Shown piece by piece: positions 44,961 through 53,354 of a DNA stretch of 64,000 nucleotides. A model generated the notes under the pieces. It worked only from the letters and a program-made list of their open reading frames with translations. It made no database searches and was not told where the DNA came from. Location of the stretch: contig NZ_BEWA01000004.1 of assembly GCF_003112535.1 (NCBI RefSeq), forward strand, positions 186,001-250,000. Direction: 5' to 3'. Origin of the DNA: Streptomyces rishiriensis. GTDB lineage: Bacteria > Actinomycetota > Actinomycetes > Streptomycetales > Streptomycetaceae. Made by a program: the position numbers and the translations under genes. Every line of letters begins with the position of its first letter. Position 1 is the first letter of the stretch.

Positions 44961-46276
44961 GGATGGACCTCCGGGGCGGAAAGCGTCTGGTACGCGGTCG
45001 AATTCGGGGATGAGGCGCGGGGCGGCGCCGGGCGTGAGGGGTGAGAAGAGGAGGGGTTGACGTCGTCGAGGTCGTCGACGTCGTCGACCTCGTCCGGGTC
45101 CGGACGCTGTTGCGCGCGGTCGCGGGCCGCGCCCGCCTCCGGCAGCCGCAGGGTGAACGTGGAGCCCTGGTTCTCGGCGCTCCACACCGTGACCTCCCCG
45201 CCGTGCGAGGCGGCCACGTGCTTGACGATCGCCAGCCCGAGGCCCGTGCCGCCGGTGGCACGGGAACGGGCGGGGTCGACCCGGTAGAAACGCTCGAAGA
45301 TGCGCTCCTTGTCCTTGTCGGAGATGCCGATGCCCTGATCGGTCACGGCGATCTCGATCAGGTCCCCGCCCGGCGCGTTCACCCGACGGGCGGCGATGCC
45401 CACGCGGGTACGGGCGGGCGAGTAGTTGACGGCGTTCTCGACCAGGTTGCCCAGGGCCGCGGCCAGCTGGCCACGGTTGCCCCAGACGCGCAGGTCGGCC
45501 GGGCCTGCCGCGGCCATGGTGATCTGCTTGGCGCCGGCCTGGTGCCGGCAGCGGTCGACGGCCTCGGCGACCAGTTCGTCGATGCCGACCGGTTCGGCGT
45601 CCTCCAGCGGATCGTCGTTCTGGACCCGCGAGAGGTCGATGAGCTCCTGGACCAGGCTGGTCAGCCGGGTGGCCTCGATCTGCATACGGCCGGCGAACCG
45701 TTCCACCGCCTCAGGGTCGTCCGAGGCGTCCATGACGGCCTCGGAGAGGAGGGAGAGCGCGCCCACCGGCGTCTTCAGCTCATGGCTGACGTTCGCCACG
45801 AAGTCCCGCCGGACCGCCTCGATGCGGCGGGCCTCGGTGAGGTCCTCCACGAGCAGCAGCACGAGCCGTGAGCCCAGCGGGGCCACTCTGGCGGACACGG
45901 CGAGGGCCTCGCCGCGTCCCGTCCCGCGCCGGGGAAGGTCCAGCTCCACCTGGCGTATCTCCCCGTCGCGTCGGGTGTCCCGGGCCATCTTCAGCATGGG
46001 CTCCACGCTGAGTTTGCCCCCGCGGACCAGCCCGAGGGCGTACGCGGCGGAGCTGGCCTTGACGACGGCGTCGGCCTCGTCGAGGACGACGGCGGAGGAG
46101 CGGAGCACCGACAGGACGGTGTCCACGCCCGGCGGAAGCACCGGGTCCGTGTGCAGGGAGGTGCGCGTGGGGCGCTTCTGCTCCCGCTCGCTCCAGCGGA
46201 ACGCCAGCATGGCGATGACACCGGTGAGCACCCCGGCGATCGCTGCCGCTGCGGCGACCGCCGCGTTCACGTCCAT
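44957..46276 (-). CDS. phoR: Sensor histidine kinase PhoR
   Basis: The 439-residue kinase has one N-terminal membrane helix (about 5-26), a PAS-like region, the phospho-acceptor His in FVANVSHELKTPVGAL (about residue 170) and an ATPase domain (N box LGNLVENAVNYSP, G1 VTDQGIGIS, G2 GGTGLGLAIVKH). A Ser/Asp/Pro-rich tail of about 55 residues follows. It shares a 278-bp divergent promoter region with phoU. Confidence 0.95.
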   Translation of the reverse strand: MDVNAAVAAAAAIAGVLTGVIAMLAFRWSEREQKRPTRTSLHTDPVLPPGVDTVLSVLRSSAVVLDEADAVVKASSAAYALGLVRGGKLSVEPMLKMARDTRRDGEIRQVELDLPRRGTGRGEALAVSARVAPLGSRLVLLLVEDLTEARRIEAVRRDFVANVSHELKTPVGALSLLSEAVMDASDDPEAVERFAGRMQIEATRLTSLVQELIDLSRVQNDDPLEDAEPVGIDELVAEAVDRCRHQAGAKQITMAAAGPADLRVWGNRGQLAAALGNLVENAVNYSPARTRVGIAARRVNAPGGDLIEIAVTDQGIGISDKDKERIFERFYRVDPARSRATGGTGLGLAIVKHVAASHGGEVTVWSAENQGSTFTLRLPEAGAARDRAQQRPDPDEVDDVDDLDDVNPSSSHPSRPAPPRASSPNSTAYQTLSAPEVHP

Positions 46277-46349
46277 GCCCCCAGGTTAGGCACGGGTTCG
46301 GTCCTGGCCACAGCCATCGAGGTGCGAGCTCGAACACTCGTCGCCCAGA

Positions 46350-46382
46350 GTTCACCTTGGAGCCAGTGGTGGTTCATTTGAG
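46350..46382 (+). promoter_or_regulatory. PHO box (PhoP-binding direct repeats)
   Basis: Three adjacent 11-base units start GTTCACCTTGG, AGCCAGTGGTG and GTTCATTTGAG; the first and third fit the PhoP repeat pattern GTTCAYYYRSG and the middle is degenerate. The site lies between divergent phoR and phoU, so both may be PhoP-controlled. Confidence 0.8.
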
Positions 46383-46554
46383 GTGACGGAAATCGACGCG
46401 TACGGGGCGGAGCGTGGCACCGTGGGGTTCGCAGGTCCGGTCACAGGGCCGGTCGGCGCCGGTCGGAGAACCGGATCCGACCTGGTGTCGCGGCCGGTTC
46501 TGGCCCCCGGAACCGAACCCGAACCCCAAGAACGACGTACGAGAGGGAACCCTG

Positions 46555-47304
46555 ATGCGGGACGCGTACCACGAGGAACTGGACTCGATCGGCGACAGCC
46601 TGGTGGAGATGGCCCGGCTGGTCGGGTCGGCGATCGGACGCGCCACGACGGCCATTCTCGACGCCGACCTGAAGCTCGCCGAGAGCGTCATCGAGGCCGA
46701 CAAGAGGGTCGACGAGCTGCAGCACGATCTGGAGGCGCGGGCGATAGCGCTGCTGGCGCGCCAGCAGCCGGTGGCGACGGACCTGCGGATCGTCGTCACG
46801 TCGCTGCGGATGTCGGCCGACCTGGAGCGTTCCGGCGACCTCGCCCAGCACGTGGCGAAGCTGGCCCGGCTGCGCTTCCCCAACCGTGCGGTGCCGCACG
46901 ACCTGCACGCCACGATCCTGGAGATGGGCCAGCTCGCGCAGCGCCTGATGGCGAAGGCGGCCGAGGTCATCATCACCAAGGACGTCGACCTGGCGCTCCA
47001 GCTGGAGCAGGACGACGACGAGATGGACCTGCTGCACCGCACGCTCTTCCAGCACCTGCTGGACGACAAGTGGAAGCACGGCATCGAGACCGCGGTCGAC
47101 GTGACCCTGCTCGGCCGCTACTACGAGCGGTTCGCCGACCACGCGGTGGCCGTCGCCAAGCGCGTGGTGTTCCTGGTGACCGGCGAGCACGCGGACGAGC
47201 TCCAGCAGGACCTGCCGCCGGAGATCCAGCCGACCGCCGGAACGGGCGCGGGAGCGGGCGCGGGAGCGGGAGCGGGAGCGGGCGCCGAGGACGAGAGCAT
47301 CTGA
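46555..47304 (+). CDS. phoU: Phosphate regulator PhoU
   Basis: The 249-residue protein has two three-helix PhoU domains (about 1-100 and 115-215) with the metal-binding E/DxxxD motifs (SIGDSLVEMARL; FADHAVAVAKRV). It signals between the Pst transporter and PhoR to restrain the phosphate response. The ATG at 46555 has GAGAGGG upstream. The C-terminal end is an unusual Gly-Ala repeat of about 18 residues encoded by GGAGCG-type hexamers, beyond the usual PhoU end. Confidence 0.95.
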   Translation: MRDAYHEELDSIGDSLVEMARLVGSAIGRATTAILDADLKLAESVIEADKRVDELQHDLEARAIALLARQQPVATDLRIVVTSLRMSADLERSGDLAQHVAKLARLRFPNRAVPHDLHATILEMGQLAQRLMAKAAEVIITKDVDLALQLEQDDDEMDLLHRTLFQHLLDDKWKHGIETAVDVTLLGRYYERFADHAVAVAKRVVFLVTGEHADELQQDLPPEIQPTAGTGAGAGAGAGAGAGAEDESI

Positions 47305-47723
47305 GGCGAGGCCCCCGGGGCGGGAGCCTCCGGGGCGGGAGTCTCCGGGGCGGGAGCCTCCGGGGTGGGAGTCTCCGGGGCGGGAGTCTCCGGGGCGGGA
47401 GTCTCCGGGGCAGTGGGCATGGCCTCTGGGGCAGCGAGGGGGGCGACCGGGCGCCGGAGAGGGCGCCCGGCGGCCGCGGACGCCAGGGATGCGGCGAGCG
47501 TCCGGAGCGCGGGTATCCGCGGTGCGGGCGTCAGCGGCACGAGCGTCGGACGGGTCGGGTGGTGCGTGTGGGGATCCGGCCCGCCCGCGCGCGGTCGTCC
47601 GCCGGGGGCGTACCGAATCCGGCCAGGGTGTGCGCAAGACACTGTGCGCCGTTGATGCGCCCAGGGGAACGGGCATGGAATGGGCACAGGTCCTGACAGG
47701 TCCTACGCCTCCGGGAGGAACCC
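47305..47723. other. Repeat-rich spacer after phoU
   Basis: No gene is supported here. A 15-bp minisatellite fills 47315-47412 and the rest is GC-rich with short near-repeats of CGGGCGTC type. It ends with the ribosome site of the Cys-rich peptide gene. Confidence 0.6.
47315..47412. repeat. 15-bp tandem repeat, six copies plus partial
   Basis: The unit CCGGGGCGGGAGCCT (or GTCT variant) recurs every 15 bp from 47315 to 47404, then a partial copy. It begins right after the phoU stop codon and has no coding evidence. Confidence 0.92.
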
Positions 47724-47882
47724 ATGGCCGAGTCCCCCAGCACTCCCACGCCCGACCCGACACAGCAGCGCCCGACCGAGCAGCCCGCCGAGATCAGGAA
47801 CCTGATGCTGATCGGCGCGTGCGGCTGCGGTTCCGGGTGCGGCTGCGGATGCCAGTCGGGCAACCCCTGCCAGTGCGGCTGA
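47724..47882 (+). CDS. 52-residue Cys-rich peptide, metallothionein-like
   Basis: This small gene encodes a peptide with a hydrophilic Pro/Thr-rich first half (MAESPSTPTPDPTQQRPTEQ) and a Cys/Gly-rich second half (GACGCGSGCGCGCQSGNPCQ then CG) containing seven Cys in the last 20 residues as CxC and CxCxC clusters. GGAGG lies 6 bases before the ATG, a strong ribosome site. The cluster spacing suggests thiol binding of a soft metal (Cu, Zn or Cd) in metallothionein style. It does not match the sequence of mycobacterial MymT that I recall. Role unknown; it lies between phoU and a secreted-protein gene. Confidence 0.72.
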   Translation: MAESPSTPTPDPTQQRPTEQPAEIRNLMLIGACGCGSGCGCGCQSGNPCQCG

Positions 47883-47963
47883 GGGCGCACCGGACGAACG
47901 TACGCGGACGCGGGGCCCCGGTGTCGACACGACGCCGGGGCCCTTCGCCGCCCCCGGGACGCG

Positions 47964-48863
47964 TCAGGACTTGGCCGCCGCCACGGCCGTGACGGTCACC
48001 GTGTTGTCGCACTCGGCGAACTGCCCGTCGTCCAGGGCGACCTGATGCGCCCCGGAACCCGGCAGGCCGACGACGATCGTGGGATACACGGAGGGCTTCG
48101 CACCGGACACGCAGTACCCGTCGGCCTCCCCCTGCACCTGCACGAAGGTCAGCTTCACCCACGCCCTGCCGCCCGGGGCCACCGTGACCGGCACGGCCGG
48201 TCCGACGGGCGTGACGGCGAGCGGGGAGTTGTGCGCCGGGGAGCCGTTCCCGGCCCCGGCGACGGACGGGTGCCCCTTGAGGACGCAGGCCCGGCCGGAG
48301 ACGTTGGTGAAGGTGACGATCGCGGCGCCGGTCCCGGTGCCCGTCGGCCGCTCGGCGGCCTGCCGGGCGGTGACCTTGAGACTCTTCGCCGCACAGGTCG
48401 CCACGACACCGCCCGACGAACCGCCGGCGGGCGACGCCGAGGCGGGAGCGGAGGCGGAGGCAGGGGCGGAGGCCGAAGGGGTGCCGGGAGCCGGGGCCGA
48501 GGCGGTGGCGGGGCCCGAGGACGCGGAACCGCCGGACGCGGACCCGCCGGACGCTGAACCGGCCGGGGCGGAGCTCGCGGCGGAGGAGGAACCCCCCGTG
48601 GAGGACCCCCCGGCGGCGGGGCTCGTGACGGGGGCGGAACTCCCGGCGGGGGAGGGCGAGTCCGTCGGCTGGCACCCCGTCATCGCAAGGGCTGCCGAGG
48701 CCACCACGGCAGCCGCCACCGAACCGCGGCGCGCGTGCCCGAGCACCCCCCGAAGGGCACCCCCGCTCCCGACCCGGTTCTCCCGGCCGTTCCCCGTTCC
48801 GCTCTCCGGTCCGTTCTCCCGTCCGCCGACGCTTCCGCCCGCGCTGCCATCCGTGTCACGCAT
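47964..48863 (-). CDS. DUF4232 lipoprotein
   Basis: The 299-residue protein starts at ATG 48863. It has a positively charged Gly-rich N-terminus, a lipoprotein signal with ALAMTGC, a Ser/Gly/Ala-rich linker (about 65-150) and a C-terminal DUF4232 beta domain (about 155-295) with Cys pairs (VSGRACVLKGHPSV; GYCVSGAKPSV; FAECDNTVTV). It is likely surface-exposed through the long linker. The reading frame upstream of this ATG is open, but it is antisense to the sigma factor and not coding. The function of DUF4232 is not known. Confidence 0.82.
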   Translation of the reverse strand: MRDTDGSAGGSVGGRENGPESGTGNGRENRVGSGGALRGVLGHARRGSVAAAVVASAALAMTGCQPTDSPSPAGSSAPVTSPAAGGSSTGGSSSAASSAPAGSASGGSASGGSASSGPATASAPAPGTPSASAPASASAPASASPAGGSSGGVVATCAAKSLKVTARQAAERPTGTGTGAAIVTFTNVSGRACVLKGHPSVAGAGNGSPAHNSPLAVTPVGPAVPVTVAPGGRAWVKLTFVQVQGEADGYCVSGAKPSVYPTIVVGLPGSGAHQVALDDGQFAECDNTVTVTAVAAAKS

Positions 48864-49022
48864 GCCGTTCCCCCGATTCCGAATCGGCGCGGGCGTCCGC
48901 TTCGCGCCGTTGCTCACCCGGGCAGACGGACCGGAAGGCCGCGAAGGTTCTTCCGACCGGCCGCCTGTGACCCAGCGGTGACGAAACGCGGCCCGCGACG
49001 CCTGCGGGCTAGGATCCGTGCC

Positions 49023-49967
49023 ATGGCCCTGACCGTGAGCGACGTGGACCGGTTCGAGGCGTCGAGGCCCCGCCTGGAGGCCATCGCCTATCGCCTGCTG
49101 GGCTCCGCGAGCGAGGCGGAGGACGCCGTGCAGGAGACGTTCCTGCGCTGGCAGACGGCCGACGTCGAGCGCGTCGCGGTCCCCGAGGCCTGGCTGACGA
49201 AGGTGCTCACCAATCTGTGCCTCAACCAGCTCACGTCGGCCCGCGCGCGGCGCGAGACCTACGTGGGCGAGTGGCTTCCCGAGCCGCTGCTCGCCGGGGA
49301 CTCGATGCTCGGCCCCGCCGACACCGCCGAGCAGCGGGAATCGGTGTCCTACGCGGTGCTCACCCTGCTGGAGCGCCTCTCCCCCAACGAACGGGCGGTG
49401 TACGTGCTGCGGGAGGCCTTCGACTACCCGCACCGGGAGATCGCCGAGATCCTCGGTCTCACCGAGGCCGCCAGCCAGCAGATCTTCCACCGCGCCAAGA
49501 AACACGTCGCGCAGGGCAGGGCCCGCACGGAGATCGACGAAGCCGCGGCCCGGCGCATCGTCGAGGAGTTCCTCGCGGCCGCCACCAGCGGCCGGACCGA
49601 GCCGCTCGTGCGGCTGCTCACCCAGGACGCCATCGCGATCGGCGACGGCGGCGGGAAGGTCCCGGCCCGCGCCAAGGCGTTCGAGGGCGCTCTCGCGGTC
49701 GCGACCTTCATGCGCGGCCTGTTCAAGCCCAGCCGGGCCAAGCGGTCCCTCGTCGGCGGCTCGCCCGACGTCTACGCGGCGACCGCCAACGGCGCCCCGG
49801 CCCTCGTGGCGGTCCTCGACGGCCGGGTCATCGGCGTGATGTGCCTGGAGATCGGCGCCGACGGCATCGCCGCGTTCCGCAACCAGGTCAACCCCGACAA
49901 GCTCGAGCGCGCGACCAGGCGCTGGGCCGCCGCCGACCACGGGGAGCCCCTGCTCCGCGCCTTCTGA
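49023..49967 (+). CDS. ECF41-type sigma factor with SnoaL-like domain
   Basis: The 314-residue protein has sigma regions 2 (RLEAIAYRLLGSASEAEDAV) and 4 (LSPNERAVYVLREAFDYPHR; LTEAASQQIFHRAKKHVAQG), then a SnoaL-like C-terminal domain. The linker motif GEWLPEPLL and the C-terminal motifs GDGGGKVPA and NPDKL are those described for ECF41, whose C-terminal domain acts as an internal control module. ECF41 genes usually sit next to an oxidoreductase, decarboxylase or epimerase; here an NAD(P)/FAD oxidoreductase follows. TAGGAT lies 6 bases before ATG 49023, suggesting a leaderless mRNA. Confidence 0.92.
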   Translation: MALTVSDVDRFEASRPRLEAIAYRLLGSASEAEDAVQETFLRWQTADVERVAVPEAWLTKVLTNLCLNQLTSARARRETYVGEWLPEPLLAGDSMLGPADTAEQRESVSYAVLTLLERLSPNERAVYVLREAFDYPHREIAEILGLTEAASQQIFHRAKKHVAQGRARTEIDEAAARRIVEEFLAAATSGRTEPLVRLLTQDAIAIGDGGGKVPARAKAFEGALAVATFMRGLFKPSRAKRSLVGGSPDVYAATANGAPALVAVLDGRVIGVMCLEIGADGIAAFRNQVNPDKLERATRRWAAADHGEPLLRAF

Positions 49968-49968
49968 C

Positions 49969-49994
49969 CGCGATGTGAGGTGCTTCACATCGCG
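49969..49994. promoter_or_regulatory. Inverted repeat before the oxidoreductase gene
   Basis: CGCGATGTGA and TCACATCGCG form a perfect 10-bp inverted repeat with a 6-base loop, just after the sigma factor stop codon. The core TGTGAGGTGCTTCACA is close to the Rex operator half-sites (TGTGAA/TTCACA) and also to a Crp site. It could equally be a terminator. Confidence 0.4.
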
Positions 49995-50069
49995 CTTCTG
50001 TCAGGAAACGGCGGGCCGCCCGGTTCAAGTGGCGAATCAGCTCAGGCCGCTCAAGACAGGAGCAGCGAC

Positions 50070-51359
50070 ATGCAGCACCGCATCATCGTCCTCGGGGCCG
50101 GATATGCCGGAGCCATCGCCGCCGGGCGCCTCGCCAGGCGACTGCACCGCGAAGACGTCGCCATCACCCTCGTCAACGCCGAGCCCGACTTCGTCGAGCG
50201 CGTCCGGATGCACCAGCTGGCGGTGGGCCAGGAGCTCAGGCCCCGGCCGCTCAGCGAGATGTTCGCGGGCACCGGCGTCCGTCTGAAGATCGCGAGGGTC
50301 ACGCGCCTCGACGTCGACCGCAGGACCGTCACCGTCCAGGCCGTCCACGCCGCTGACGGTTCCGACGTCACCGACGGCTTCGACGGCTTCGACGGCACCG
50401 AGGAGTTGGCGTACGACACCCTCGTGTACGCCCTCGGCAGCGGCTGGAACGACCAGGGCGTGCCGGGCGCCGCCGAGCACGCCCACCAGATCGCGAGCCG
50501 GCCCGGAGCGCTCCGGCTCCGCGAGCGCCTGTCCCGACTGGCCGCCGGAGAGCCCGTGGTCGTGGTGGGCGCCGGCCTCACCGGCGTGGAGGCCGCGACC
50601 GAGATCGCCGAGGCCCGCCCGGACCTCGACGTCTCCCTCGCCGCGCGCGCCGGCCTCGGCGACTGGCTCTCGCCCAAGGGCCGCCGGCACCTGCGCAAGG
50701 TCGTCGACGATCTCGGCATCACCGTGCACGAGCACACCGTCGTCCACGCCGTCGAGGCCGGCCACGTCGTCGCGGCCGACGGCAGGTCCGTCCCGTCCGC
50801 GGTCACCGTCTGGACGACCGGCTTCGCCGTCCACCCCATCGCGCAGGCCACCGCCCTGGAGGTCACCGGCGCGGGCCGGATCGTGGTCGACCGGACCCTG
50901 CGCTCGGCCTCGCACCCCGACGTGTACGCCATCGGCGACGCGGCCCTGATGACGGGCCCCGGCGACAAACCGCTGCGAATGTCGTGCGCCTCGGGCGTCC
51001 CCATGGCCTGGCAGGCGGCCGACGCCATCGCGGGCCGCCTGACCGGGGGAAAGGTCCCGAACGTGCCGCTGCGCTACTTCAACCAGTGCATCTCGCTGGG
51101 CCGCAGGGAAGGCCTCATCCAGTACGTCACCGCCGACGACCGCGCCGTCAGGGCGGCCCTCACGGGACGCCTCGCCGCGCTCTACAAGGAACTGGTCTGC
51201 AAGGGCGCGGCCTGGGGCGTCGCCCACCCGCTCCTCGTACCGACCGGCCCCCGCCGCATCACCCGGCAACTCCCCCGAACGAACCCGACGGACACCCCCA
51301 CCACGACGAGCGCCCCGCCCGCGGCAGCCGACTCACCGGCCAGGACACCGGCCCCCTGA
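50070..51359 (+). CDS. NAD(P)/FAD-dependent oxidoreductase, NDH-2-like
   Basis: The 429-residue protein has two dinucleotide-binding folds: FAD motif IIVLGAGYAGAIAAGRLARR at the start and NAD(P)H motif VVVVGAGLTGVEAATEIAEA near residue 165, plus the FAD-contacting VYAIGDAALM near 290. The layout matches type II NADH dehydrogenases and related quinone reductases. A Pro/Thr-rich tail of about 35 residues ends the protein. AGGAG precedes the ATG by 7 bases. It is the probable partner of the ECF41 sigma factor gene upstream; its acceptor is unknown. Confidence 0.9.
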   Translation: MQHRIIVLGAGYAGAIAAGRLARRLHREDVAITLVNAEPDFVERVRMHQLAVGQELRPRPLSEMFAGTGVRLKIARVTRLDVDRRTVTVQAVHAADGSDVTDGFDGFDGTEELAYDTLVYALGSGWNDQGVPGAAEHAHQIASRPGALRLRERLSRLAAGEPVVVVGAGLTGVEAATEIAEARPDLDVSLAARAGLGDWLSPKGRRHLRKVVDDLGITVHEHTVVHAVEAGHVVAADGRSVPSAVTVWTTGFAVHPIAQATALEVTGAGRIVVDRTLRSASHPDVYAIGDAALMTGPGDKPLRMSCASGVPMAWQAADAIAGRLTGGKVPNVPLRYFNQCISLGRREGLIQYVTADDRAVRAALTGRLAALYKELVCKGAAWGVAHPLLVPTGPRRITRQLPRTNPTDTPTTTSAPPAAADSPARTPAP

Positions 51360-51422
51360 CGTCCCGAACACACCGAACACACCGGGCCCCGACCAGAGAA
51401 CCACCGCTCCCGGACTTCTCCC

Positions 51423-51655
51423 TCAGACAAGCCGCCCGGCCCGGTGAAGCGCGTCGAAGACCATCCCGTCGACGGCCGAGACCCGGTGCCGGTCGGCGTA
51501 GCGGAACCAGGCCTTCTCTCCCGCACCAGGGTCTCGCTGTCGGACTCGCCCGGCTCACGATGCCCGCCCGGGAAGTAGAACCGGTCTCTTCCATGGCTAC
51601 GCGTCACCAACACCAGGCCATCCCGAACCAGGACCCACGCCACCTTCTCCGGCAC
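51423..51655 (-). pseudogene. Truncated Nudix hydrolase pseudogene
   Basis: Reading from GTG 51655, the frame gives VPEKVAWVLVRDGLVLVTRS and a Nudix box start (FYFPGGHREPGESDSETLVR), then shifts. In another frame the same strand continues as EKAWFRYADRHRVSAVDGMV and FDALHRAGRLV followed by a stop, which looks like the usual C-terminal end of such proteins. The middle (about 70 residues) and the rest of the Nudix box are missing, so an internal deletion has shifted the frame. The gene cannot make an active hydrolase. It lies in a gene-poor 570-bp gap. Confidence 0.75.
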
Positions 51656-51930
51656 ACCGTCGCCCTCCGCCGTGGCCCGGGACCGTACCACCGAAAAGCC
51701 CCCTGCCGGCGAAGCCGTCACGGCCCTCTAGGTCACCGTCGCCGCCTGGGCCTTCGACTTCCCTTTGTGACGCCGACGGCGGTGGAGCGACCACGGCAGC
51801 AGACGGGCCAACTTGGGTCACGGTTCAGGCCGTACGGACGACCGCACCTTCACCGTGGCTTCATCGCGTGATCAGATCAGCTCGTATTGGCAGGTAGCGG
51901 CTCGGGGAGGGTCGCGGAGGAGGGGAAACC

Positions 51931-53220
51931 GTGGTGCCCGTCGTCGCCAGAGACACGACACAGCCGTGCCCGGAATGCGGCGCGGAGATCCGCGGCGACA
52001 GCCGGTTCACCCTCTGGTGCGCCGCCTGCGACTGGAACGTGGACCCCGCGGAGCCGCGGCCGGAGGCGGGACGGCTCGAACGAGCCGAGCGCGCCCTGGC
52101 CCGACGACATGGCGAGCAACTACTCACCGAGATGCTGAGCGGGCGCACACCGCGCCCGCGGCGCGACACCTCGGCCGTGACGGCCATCGCGCTCGCCCTG
52201 ACCGTGCACGGCCTCACCCTCGCGCTCGCCGTCGGCGGTGTCTGGTGCGTGGTGGCGGGCCGGGGCGCGGCCGCCGTGGCGGCGGGTCTGGTGCTCCTCG
52301 TACTGGCCTGGGCGCTCGCCCCGAGGGTGGGCCGCCTGCCCGGCGACCGGCCCGTGCTGTTCCGGGCCGACGCGCCCGAACTCTTCGCCCTGGTGGACGA
52401 GGTGGCCCGGACGGTCGGTACCCGAAGCGTGCACGCGATCGCCGTGGACGGGAGCATCAACGCCAGTGTCAGGACGTACGGTCTGCGCGGCCGGCGGCTG
52501 CTGGTGCTGGGCATGCCGCTGTGGGAGGTCCTCACGCCCGCAGAGCGGATCGCGCTGCTCGGCCACGAACTGGCCCACTACGCCAACGGCGACACGCGCA
52601 ATGGCCTGGTGGTGGGCACGGCGGTGCGCACCCTGTCCCTCTGGCACCACACCCTGCGGCCGCTTCCGCATCCCTCCGCCGTCGAGATGGCCGTCAACGC
52701 CCTCTACGTGGTGCCACGCCTGCTGGTCCGAGGAGTGCTGGAACTGCTCGTCCGCCTGACGTCGCGGGCCGGGGTACGGGCCGAGTACCTCGCCGACCGG
52801 CGGGCCGCCCGCACCGCTTCCACCCAGGCGGCGGTGGGCCTCATGGACCGGTTGCTCATCACCGAAACGATCGAGGTCCTGCTGCGCAGCGAGGCAAACC
52901 GGGCCGCTCTCGGCGGGGGGAGGTCCACCCGGGAGGCCACAGCCCGGGCCGACGAACTGTGGGGACTGCTCACCGCATACGTGGCGTCCGTCCCGGAACA
53001 CGAGTACGAACGACAGCGCCGCGCCGGAGCCCGGCGCGGACACCAGGTCGACACCACCCACCCGCCGACCCATCTGCGGCGCGCCTGCCTGCTCGTCGGG
53101 GAACCCGTGGGGGCCGCGGTGGTGCCGCAGGCCCACCGAACCGAGCGGATCGTCATGGAACTCGCCGGGGCCCGCACGGAGGTGGCCCGGCGCCTGCTGC
53201 GCGACGGCCTCGGGGACTGA
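51931..53220 (+). CDS. M48-family membrane metalloprotease with N-terminal zinc ribbon
   Basis: The 429-residue protein begins with a zinc-ribbon motif (CPECGAEIRGD and CAACDWNVDP), has membrane helices near 82-130, then the HExxH zinc site in LLGHELAHYANGD (about residue 213) with a possible third ligand in the following EYLADRRAARTAST region. It resembles HtpX/Ste24-type peptidases that act on membrane proteins. The GTG start at 51931 follows GGAGGAGGGG. The unusual N-terminal ribbon may bind a partner or regulate the enzyme. Confidence 0.87.
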   Translation: MVPVVARDTTQPCPECGAEIRGDSRFTLWCAACDWNVDPAEPRPEAGRLERAERALARRHGEQLLTEMLSGRTPRPRRDTSAVTAIALALTVHGLTLALAVGGVWCVVAGRGAAAVAAGLVLLVLAWALAPRVGRLPGDRPVLFRADAPELFALVDEVARTVGTRSVHAIAVDGSINASVRTYGLRGRRLLVLGMPLWEVLTPAERIALLGHELAHYANGDTRNGLVVGTAVRTLSLWHHTLRPLPHPSAVEMAVNALYVVPRLLVRGVLELLVRLTSRAGVRAEYLADRRAARTASTQAAVGLMDRLLITETIEVLLRSEANRAALGGGRSTREATARADELWGLLTAYVASVPEHEYERQRRAGARRGHQVDTTHPPTHLRRACLLVGEPVGAAVVPQAHRTERIVMELAGARTEVARRLLRDGLGD

Positions 53221-53303
53221 GGCCCCCGCGCACGCCCCTGCCGCTTCCGGGACCTCCCGCTTGCCTCACCGCCGACGGCCCGCAGACGGCCCAGCCCACC
53301 GAA

Positions 53304-53341
53304 AAGCCCCCGCCCCACGAGAAAACCGCAGGTCGGGGGCT
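53304..53341 (-). terminator. gpmA terminator
   Basis: On the minus strand AGCCCCCG and CGGGGGCTT flank about 21 bases and are followed by a T-run (TTTT). It starts 14 bp after the gpmA stop codon. Confidence 0.7.
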
Positions 53342-53354
53342 GACCGGTGTCGCG

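Noticed and set aside
47883..49988. Longer version of the DUF4232 gene
   Set aside because: The extra 5' part is antisense to the sigma factor gene; a normal lipoprotein signal begins at 48863.
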